This document shows positions 1 through 5,240 of a stretch of DNA of 8,741 nucleotides, one piece after another; the first letter of the stretch is position 1, and each line of letters begins with the position of its first letter. The position numbers were made by a program, and so were the translations under genes. The notes under the pieces are model-generated. The model was given only the letters and a program-made list of their open reading frames with translations, was not told the origin of the DNA and did not search any database. The stretch comes from an uncultured Bacteroidales bacterium (GTDB lineage Bacteria > Bacteroidota > Bacteroidia > Bacteroidales > UBA932): assembly GCA_934678915.1 (NCBI GenBank), contig CAKUSF010000086.1, positions 1-8,741 of the forward strand, read 5' to 3'.

Positions 1-729
1 GAATATGGAACCAGACTCCACGTCCTTCATGTCTCGACAGCCGAGGAGGTGGAGATGATCCGTGCGGCAAAGATTCACAATCCGAATATAACAGCCGAGA
101 CTTCAGCGAATTACCTTTGGTTCAGCGATGAGGACTACAAGGCGTTGAAGGGTAAGGTGAAGTGTAATCCGGCCATCAAGACGGCCACCGACCGCGAGGC
201 TATCAGGAAAGGCTTGGCCGAAGGAATCATTGATACGATAGGTTCAGACCATGCTCCTCATCTGCTGTCCGAAAAAGAGAGACCGTACCTGACCTGCCCT
301 TCCGGACTGCCTTCCGTGCAACAATCCCTTTCGGTAGTTATGACGGTCGCGGACATATTCAATGAAGGCAAGGAAGAGGGGCAGCTTACGCTGTCCAGAA
401 TCGCTTCGGCATTTTCTGAGAAGCCCGCCGAGATCCTCGGAATCAAAGAGAGAGGCAGCCTGAAAGTCGGCAACTATGCTGACCTCGTTATCATTGATCC
501 TGAGCGAGAATATTCAGTGCAGAGCCACGCTGATTTGGTCGGCAATGCCCACGCTCTGAAATATTCAGTGAAAGACCTCGCCTACAAATGCGCTTGGTCC
601 CCTTACGAAGGCACGACGCTTAAAGGCGTGATTGACAAAGTCTTCCTCAATGGCATCCAGATCATTGCCGACGGCAGCCTCATCCAAGACTCCCCTTCCA
701 GACAGCCGATCGCATTCGACATACTCTGA
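1..729 (+). CDS. pyrC: Dihydroorotase, C-terminal part (5' end outside window)
   Basis: Catalyses the reversible cyclisation of N-carbamoyl-L-aspartate to dihydroorotate, the third step of de novo pyrimidine synthesis, in the cytoplasm. The frame is open from base 1, so the gene enters from the left; 242 residues are visible, a little over half of a usual class I enzyme of about 430-450 residues. Visible hallmarks, in fragment numbering, are HVST (H10, a metal-ligand His in the family), the CNPAIKT segment, and GSDHAPH with the catalytic Asp at D83, followed by SEKE and SGLP. The end, NYADLVIIDP then GVIDKVFLNG, is the usual amidohydrolase C-terminal small domain. One oddity is that the family's (P/H)HL motif reads NYL here, with Tyr38 at the usually conserved His. 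The N-terminal HxH metal motif lies outside the window. The gene ends 22 bp from the convergent DUF3791 stop codon. Identification is firm. Confidence 0.92.
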   Translation, partial: EYGTRLHVLHVSTAEEVEMIRAAKIHNPNITAETSANYLWFSDEDYKALKGKVKCNPAIKTATDREAIRKGLAEGIIDTIGSDHAPHLLSEKERPYLTCPSGLPSVQQSLSVVMTVADIFNEGKEEGQLTLSRIASAFSEKPAEILGIKERGSLKVGNYADLVIIDPEREYSVQSHADLVGNAHALKYSVKDLAYKCAWSPYEGTTLKGVIDKVFLNGIQIIADGSLIQDSPSRQPIAFDIL

Positions 730-733
730 TAGC

Positions 734-755
734 TTAGCAATTAACGGTCTGCTAA
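734..755. terminator. Small inverted repeat between convergent genes, possible weak bidirectional terminator
   Basis: TTAGCA at 734-739 and TGCTAA at 750-755 are perfect complements around a 10-nt loop. The repeat lies between the pyrC stop (727-729) and the opposing DUF3791 stop (752-754), overlapping the latter. A six-pair, AT-rich stem with no clear U-tract is a weak terminator at best. Position is the main argument, and the match could be chance. Confidence 0.25.
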
Positions 756-964
756 TGCCGGACTTCACGGGAAACCTCATCGGCAAGATATTGATCACTA
801 CGGCAGTGTAGGTCGGCAATGCCATCTTGAATCAAGCGAAAAACATCAGAGTCATAAAATCTTTCCATCGCTTGATCTAAAGAGATGTTTTCCTTAGAAG
901 CCAAGAGAGCTATTATTCTCGCATATTTTGCTTGAAGGATAATCTGTTTTTCAGTATCGTTCAT
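752..964 (-). CDS. DUF3791 family small protein
   Basis: A 70-residue protein with the pattern of the DUF3791 family: an N-terminal helix (KQIILQAKYARIIALLASKE), then SLDQAMERFYDSDVFRLIQDG, then a short LHxxSDQYLADEV tail. In relatives this tail usually reads like LHTxxxEYIVxDI. The family's function is not established to my knowledge. From memory, its members are frequently found beside DUF3990 genes in Bacteroidetes and Firmicutes; no such partner is visible here. The start is placed at 962-964 because GAGG lies seven bases upstream and because homology begins there; an in-frame ATG at 1027 would add 21 residues with no family similarity. No signal peptide or membrane segment is seen, so it is probably cytoplasmic. 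It is transcribed towards pyrC and has its own candidate promoter upstream, separate from the large operon to the right. Confidence 0.75.
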   Translation of the reverse strand: MNDTEKQIILQAKYARIIALLASKENISLDQAMERFYDSDVFRLIQDGIADLHCRSDQYLADEVSREVRH

Positions 965-1066
965 CGTATTTCCTCGCATGAAATGAATGTAAGTTCTGAA
1001 TCCAAAAGATGTTGCGATCTTAGACAAATTTGGTCAAAATTCGTGATCATACTAACAGGTTTTTGA

Positions 1067-1074
1067 CAAAGATA
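1067..1074 (-). promoter_or_regulatory. Candidate Bacteroides-type -7 promoter element for the DUF3791 gene
   Basis: On the minus strand the sequence reads TATCTTTG, an exact match to the Bacteroides sigma-ABfr -7 consensus TAnnTTTG. A TTTG lies upstream but only 14 bases away, shorter than the roughly 19-21 bases usual for the -33 element, so the -33 half is poor. Transcription would begin near 1060 and leave a leader of about 95 nt before the ATG at 964. An 8-bp match alone is weak evidence; the position upstream of a gene helps. Confidence 0.35.
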
Positions 1075-1227
1075 CGTTTTTCCAAAAACAAAACTCAGTA
1101 TTTTCATCATTTTTCATTTCAGCCCCCAGATACGTCATCTATTATGTGTTACTTTAAGCCGGAACGGCATTCCAGACATAGGTTATTGAAATGATAAAAA
1201 CACATTTTCCTCCACTCGCTGATTATC

Positions 1228-1345
1228 AAGCCGTGGCAGGCAAGTTTCTGAGTATCAAAGAGAACGCACCCTATTCTGGCCTTGATTCGAGGACAGGGAC
1301 AGGGTAATTTCTCGGTCATATTCAATAAGTTGAGTGCCACGGCTT
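1228..1345. repeat. 11-bp perfect inverted repeat with 96-bp spacer
   Basis: AAGCCGTGGCA at 1228-1238 and its exact complement TGCCACGGCTT at 1335-1345 face each other across 96 bp. The right arm ends one base before the stop codon of the M64 lipoprotein gene. No coding frame explains it. It could be a long stem in the operon's 3' end or the borders of a small invertible segment, but an 11-bp match at this distance is not rare enough to exclude chance. The core TGCCACGGC also occurs once more inside the gene, near 2284. Confidence 0.4.
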
Positions 1346-4027
1346 TCATTGGTGGGCTGAGGGTGCCGGGCCGTCAACGAAGACCGGTGGGGCGAGCGGG
1401 ATGAAGGTTCGCTCATCGAAGTCGCGAAGTTCCTCGCTATGGTAGGTCTGGGAGGCGTTCGAGCGGTTGATGGCATCGTAGGCCACGAAGGTTTCGTAGT
1501 CATATTCCCAACCATCGCCTTCGGACAATTTCATTATCCGTTTGTAGATCGCCTCGCGGGACGGGGCGTTGTAACCACCGATGTTGTGGCGCATGATGCT
1601 CTGGTCCGTAGGACGATAGGCTCCGTACTGGTAGGTCAGGGCACCTTGATAGACACCGACCTGACCGGAATAACGGGCGTCGGACAGGAAGTGAGCCCAT
1701 CGGACTTTCGTGCGGTCACTGGTGAAATCAACGTTCGACCCGGCTCCGATGGTGTTGTACCACCAATTGCGGGAAGAGACCTCACTGGACGGGATGGTTC
1801 CGGAATAGTAATATTCGTCAAAGAGTTTGGCGAATCCGTGGCCACCTGCCTCGTGACGCATGGTCTGCGAGAATTCCTTCACATCGTTGTAGGTGGTCGG
1901 GACGTAAGCGATCGCGCTGTTGTCGGACCAGTACCAGCATGTGCCAGCGTAGCGGGTGGAGTTCAGGATGACGATGACAACTGACTCGGTGAGATCCACA
2001 CCCTGCACCTTGCGGGCATATTCAAAGGCCTTGGCGCTGTTGCCACTGATCCATGTGCCATCTCCGAATTTACAGCCAAGCGCCGTGCCACCGTTGAAGG
2101 TTTCGGTCGTGGATTCCACTGCCACGGAATAGACATCGAAGCGGTTGCGAAAGGTCTTGTATGGTTCCTCAGCGAAGATGGCCTCCATGGCGTGGTCAGC
2201 CCAAGTGTCGAATTTTGACTTGGAACCATTTACATAGGCAAGGCCGCTGCTCAAGTAGCCATCGCCCATGATGATGAACTTGATGCCACGGCCTACGGTA
2301 TGTCGCTGGAGGAGGGTGACGGTGCCATCGGGGACGAGGTATTTGATTATCGTGTTTGAAGGGATTTGCGTGGATTTGATTGTCTGGCCTTTGCGTATGT
2401 AAATTTCAGATAGGTCTGTACAGCCTTCAGCGATTATCCACTCTATGGCTAAAGCGCATTTACTCAAATCAAGTGTCTTTAATGGATTAATGCCACAAGA
2501 CAGCATTGTCATGTTTGTCTGAGTACTTAAATCAATGGTAGACAGATTGTTTTCGAAACAGGTCAGCATGCTCAGAGAGACCTTACTCAAGTCTAACGTG
2601 GAGATTGAGTTATGGGCTACGCTCAACATAGTTAGTTTCGGGTTGCGGCTCAAATCAATGGATGACAACTCGTTATACGAACAGTCAAAGAATATTATGT
2701 TCTCAAAATTGTGAATGCCTTCCACTGATTTTATCTTCTTGTTCATCACCGAGATTTGTTTGACTTCACTTGCCTCCGCCCGGCTGATCTCCCCATCTCC
2801 ATCCTTGTCGAATTCCTCAACGAGCGCTGCCTTGAAGTTGGCATCCGGAATGTCGATTGCATCCCACACCTTCTGGGTGATGGAGATCTTCACCGTGTTC
2901 ACCTTCGCCTTGTCGGTGATCGTGACGACAGCCGTGCGGGGATCCGGCCCGAAGTTCTGGGCGACATGAAAGCCGAGTCTGTCCTGCCGCATCGCCTTGG
3001 TCTGGACTCCGTCATAACTCAGCCACGATGAAGCCTCCGATGGGATATTCACATCATAGTCCACATTCGCGTCAAGGTTCACCTCGTAGGTTCCTTCTTT
3101 TCCGGAGAATGAATATGCCTCCTTAGGCGCGCTGATTGTGCCTTTGACGAAGTTCAGGAACCTCACAACCGTCTTGGAATCGCCCTCATAGACCAGCACG
3201 ACGATCTCGCCCTCGACAAGCGGTGACGGAGCTGTCACGATGATCGAACCTTTGGCCGCATCTTTCTTCTGGACCTTGGCGTCCCACCCATTCTGCCCGA
3301 ACACTTTGACCAAGGTGCCGGAGGAGCCGTTCACGATTGTATATTCAATGGTCTTTGTCTCTCCCGCGCTGACCCCGATGTCCTCAGACTCCGAGAAGCG
3401 TATGCCAAGTTCCCCCTTGGCTTTGGGAATATCAAAGGTCGTCCCGTCCTTCAGTTTGACGGTCACCGTCTCCCCGTTGTCGGTCACGCTGGAGAAGAAC
3501 GAGTCCCCGTCCTCCCCGGTCGCCTTGTACAGTTTTGACCAGCCCTTGCCTCCGTCATACGAAACGAACCACCAGCCCTCCTCGATCTTCAGCTGCGGTG
3601 TGACACCATTGGCGCCGTCTTTGCCGTCAACCCCTTGCGCCCGGCTTTTCTTCCCACTTCCGTCAAGCAGCCAGTTACCATCGATGGTCCAGTAATATAC
3701 CCCATCCGCGCCCTGCCTCACACTCACGATCGGGGTGTGGCCGTCTTGCCCGTTGCGCAAAGTGACCGTCCTCCCCGAAGCGAACGTGATTGAATATCCC
3801 GTCCCGTCACTAAGGTCCGTCACGCTCACCACACAATCCCTCCCCTGCACCGCTGAGACCAACGCCTGCAAGGCTGAGATGTTTCCGTTCAGTATCTGGC
3901 ACTGATTCTCCAGCGCTGCCATCCTTGATTGAAGTTCCTCAATGTCAGATCTTACTGACGAATCATCATACTTATCGCATGAAAATAACAGAATCAACAC
4001 GAAGAATATTGCGATTACTTTTTTCAT
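1346..4027 (-). CDS. Surface lipoprotein with DUF4988, BACON-like, EF-hand/LRR and M64-type metallopeptidase domains
   Basis: An 893-residue multidomain lipoprotein. Residues 1-16 are a signal peptide ending in LLFS-C17, and the following KYDD resembles the Bacteroidetes export signal, so outer-surface display is likely. Residues 24-60 form a short coiled coil, and about 60-200 match DUF4988, including a collagen-like GVDGKDGANG and WWFVSYDGGKGW. Two BACON-like beta-sandwich stretches follow (about 205-295 and 300-386). Next comes IPDANFKAAL with a complete EF-hand loop, D407 to E418. Four leucine-rich repeats of 20-21 residues occupy about 445-545. The C-terminal part (about 575-855) is a peptidase of the M64 type, with HEAGGHGFAKLFDEY at 725-739, then SIMRHN and NAPSREAIYKRI. 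E726 is the expected catalytic base. The zinc motif has one residue more than classical HExxH. The start codon overlaps the DUF2971 stop (ATGA). Substrate is unknown; IgA cleavage should not be assumed. Confidence 0.87.
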   Translation of the reverse strand: MKKVIAIFFVLILLFSCDKYDDSSVRSDIEELQSRMAALENQCQILNGNISALQALVSAVQGRDCVVSVTDLSDGTGYSITFASGRTVTLRNGQDGHTPIVSVRQGADGVYYWTIDGNWLLDGSGKKSRAQGVDGKDGANGVTPQLKIEEGWWFVSYDGGKGWSKLYKATGEDGDSFFSSVTDNGETVTVKLKDGTTFDIPKAKGELGIRFSESEDIGVSAGETKTIEYTIVNGSSGTLVKVFGQNGWDAKVQKKDAAKGSIIVTAPSPLVEGEIVVLVYEGDSKTVVRFLNFVKGTISAPKEAYSFSGKEGTYEVNLDANVDYDVNIPSEASSWLSYDGVQTKAMRQDRLGFHVAQNFGPDPRTAVVTITDKAKVNTVKISITQKVWDAIDIPDANFKAALVEEFDKDGDGEISRAEASEVKQISVMNKKIKSVEGIHNFENIIFFDCSYNELSSIDLSRNPKLTMLSVAHNSISTLDLSKVSLSMLTCFENNLSTIDLSTQTNMTMLSCGINPLKTLDLSKCALAIEWIIAEGCTDLSEIYIRKGQTIKSTQIPSNTIIKYLVPDGTVTLLQRHTVGRGIKFIIMGDGYLSSGLAYVNGSKSKFDTWADHAMEAIFAEEPYKTFRNRFDVYSVAVESTTETFNGGTALGCKFGDGTWISGNSAKAFEYARKVQGVDLTESVVIVILNSTRYAGTCWYWSDNSAIAYVPTTYNDVKEFSQTMRHEAGGHGFAKLFDEYYYSGTIPSSEVSSRNWWYNTIGAGSNVDFTSDRTKVRWAHFLSDARYSGQVGVYQGALTYQYGAYRPTDQSIMRHNIGGYNAPSREAIYKRIMKLSEGDGWEYDYETFVAYDAINRSNASQTYHSEELRDFDERTFIPLAPPVFVDGPAPSAHQ
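2393..2758 (-). repeat. Leucine-rich-repeat segment inside the M64 lipoprotein, AT-rich
   Basis: Four units of 20-21 residues repeat the pattern (M/F)LxC/VxxNxLxxLDLS; anchor positions C449, V470, C490 and C511 show the spacing. This type usually follows an IPDANF/EF-hand segment in Bacteroidetes surface proteins, as it does here. A hand count of 2341-2700 gives about 40% GC, against about 58-65% in sampled stretches at 1561-1620, 3361-3420 and 3721-3780 of the same gene. The units are diverged at DNA level, so this is an old repeat and not a recent expansion. Confidence 0.75.
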
Positions 4028-4770
4028 AAAACCACATTCTGATTAATAGCCTTATATAACCATGATTGTTGTATATTCTTGTTTTGAAAGCCATATTTTC
4101 TCACAATATATTCCTTAAGCATTTTGAATGTGTTTTCGCCCACTTTCGGATCGATACACACAGATGAAATTAATTCATTAATATCAGGTATCTCAAATCT
4201 AATCCCACACTCCTTAGAGCTTCTCGGTTTGACAATCATCGCCCTATACTCGTCTTCATAAGAGAAGGCTTTGCGTTTAAGAAGCATAAGGCGAACTTTA
4301 GATTCATCACTCGTCAAAGAGAATTGTTCTTTAAGAAGTGGATCGAATGAAAGATCAGATAGTTTCTTAGTCATCGAATTTGTCCTACGGTATTCCACTT
4401 TATCAAAGAACACTTTATGTCTAATATTTTCATCCTGATAATCATCCAAAAGAGACAATAGTCTGTCCCCACGGAAAGTTAATCGAACACAAATCTCATT
4501 TTTCGAATATGCATTCCACGATGCTTCACTTGAAGCATTATTTGTAAAACATGTGCAGAATATTCGTCCTCTCCAAGGGAATTCCTTAGTGCCGTATTTC
4601 GCACATAAAAAATATTTCTCATAAGGATCAGGCCAAGTCTCAGGACTGGCAAACCAGATTGTCTTGGTTTTAAGTAAAGAAAGAGCCCTTTCCAAAGGCA
4701 TAAACTTATTGATAAGCTTTCCCTTGGAAAGAAACTCATCTCTATTCAGGATATATGATTTCGCTCCCAT
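4024..4770 (-). CDS. DUF2971 family protein
   Basis: A 248-residue protein without signal peptide or membrane segment, probably cytoplasmic. It follows the DUF2971 pattern: NKFMPLERALSLLKTKTIWFASPETWPDPYE near the N-terminus (family form: lxxxxIYFSxPxxFNDPFE), then IFCTCFTNN followed by SWNAYSKNEICVRLTF (family form: WxxYadxhxGicixF), and later LLKRKAFSYEDEYRAMI (family form: KxxxWxYExEyR). The role of DUF2971 is not settled; members are common in accessory and mobile regions. The ATG at 4768-4770 is the first in frame and lies 9 bp after the preceding gene's stop codon. Its own stop overlaps the ATG of the M64 lipoprotein by four bases (ATGA), which points to translational coupling. The coding sequence is much richer in A+T than most of the lipoprotein gene it is coupled to, suggesting a different origin. 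The family call is good; the function is unknown. Confidence 0.82.
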   Translation of the reverse strand: MGAKSYILNRDEFLSKGKLINKFMPLERALSLLKTKTIWFASPETWPDPYEKYFLCAKYGTKEFPWRGRIFCTCFTNNASSEASWNAYSKNEICVRLTFRGDRLLSLLDDYQDENIRHKVFFDKVEYRRTNSMTKKLSDLSFDPLLKEQFSLTSDESKVRLMLLKRKAFSYEDEYRAMIVKPRSSKECGIRFEIPDINELISSVCIDPKVGENTFKMLKEYIVRKYGFQNKNIQQSWLYKAINQNVVL

Positions 4771-4779
4771 CCGAATACA

Positions 4780-5217
4780 TCACATATCATTCCTGTTATG
4801 CCTTGTTTCGTCCACAAAATGTGCTACCGCATTGTCAATCATCTCCACATTCGTTCCTCTCTTTGGATAGACGACCGCGTCAATATCTCTTGCGATTTCC
4901 TCAAGGATAGTCCGAATGTCACTAGCCAATGCACCACAGTTTCTTATCTCATCAATCCTGTCATCAATGGCTATAAGCCATCGATTCCACACATCTTCCG
5001 AAACGCCATAAGTCAGGTTGCTGATGTACTGCAGACAGCATCTGTTTTCATGGAAAGATTCAGCAATGACATTGTATCTGTGCCTCCACGTTTTTATGCG
5101 GGTTAGGCAGATTTGAGTGTCCTCGCTGATCTTTGCATAACAATCCCTCCGTTTAACGCCAATCAGGAACTTGACCGTTGCTTCCGAAATTTGTTCGTAA
5201 GTGTATTTGTATCTCAT
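4780..5217 (-). CDS. Hypothetical protein, unrecognised
   Basis: A 145-residue protein I do not recognise. It has no signal peptide or membrane helix, and the composition suggests a mainly helical soluble protein. The N-terminal third is basic (MRYKYTYEQ, VKRR, RIKTWRHRY); the C-terminal half is acidic and helical (IDDRIDEIRN, DIRTILEEIARDIDAV). Four Cys (C26, C37, and the pair in ENRCCLQY) show no clear metal-binding spacing. It is treated as a real gene because it is the only long frame between two convincing genes, is separated from them by 14 and 9 bp, and lies on the same strand. The start at 5215-5217 is the first ATG in frame. The basic N-terminus could bind nucleic acid, but that is speculation from charge alone. 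Confidence 0.65.
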   Translation of the reverse strand: MRYKYTYEQISEATVKFLIGVKRRDCYAKISEDTQICLTRIKTWRHRYNVIAESFHENRCCLQYISNLTYGVSEDVWNRWLIAIDDRIDEIRNCGALASDIRTILEEIARDIDAVVYPKRGTNVEMIDNAVAHFVDETRHNRNDM

Positions 5218-5223
5218 AATATT

Positions 5224-5240
5224 GATTTTTTTTAAAAATC
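5224..5240. repeat. AT-only inverted repeat at an operon junction
   Basis: GATTTTT at 5224-5230 pairs with AAAAATC at 5234-5240 around a three-base loop, overlapping the TAA stop of the Big_2 lipoprotein gene and sitting just upstream of the 145-residue gene. The stem is made almost wholly of A-T pairs, so it would be weak as a terminator. It might attenuate transcription slightly or just reflect an AT-rich spacer. Confidence 0.3.

Larger units (their letters stand above)
965..1345. other. Intergenic region, 381 bp, between the DUF3791 gene and the end of the large operon
   Basis: No convincing gene is seen on either strand. The open frames here are short, start inside the neighbouring gene's 3' end and lack protein-like composition. 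The left part (965-1130) is AT-rich and holds the leader and candidate promoter of the DUF3791 gene, plus a palindromic CAAATTTG at 1025-1032. The middle has a small GCCG-GAA-CGGC hairpin at 1158-1168, which could contribute to termination of the operon arriving from the right. The right part carries an 11-bp inverted repeat described separately. No tRNA, CRISPR unit or transposon end is recognisable. Confidence 0.6.

Noticed and set aside
1183..1345. Integron attC-type site suggested by paired inverted segments (TTATTGAA/TTCAATAA and the 11-bp arms)
   Set aside because: The two pairs interleave and do not nest, and the RYYYAAC/GTTRRRY core sites are not in place.
1149..1349. Minus-strand 66-codon frame downstream of the M64 gene
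   Set aside because: It starts at the last codons of that gene in another frame, has low-complexity composition and no recognisable family.
1439..1984. Long + strand open frame opposite the M64 peptidase domain
   Set aside because: It is antisense to a domain with clear catalytic motifs, and its composition follows the GC-rich coding strand. No family features are seen.
5224..5240. Rho-independent terminator inside the operon
   Set aside because: The stem is almost all A-T and the next gene starts within 14 bp on the same strand, so strong termination is unlikely.
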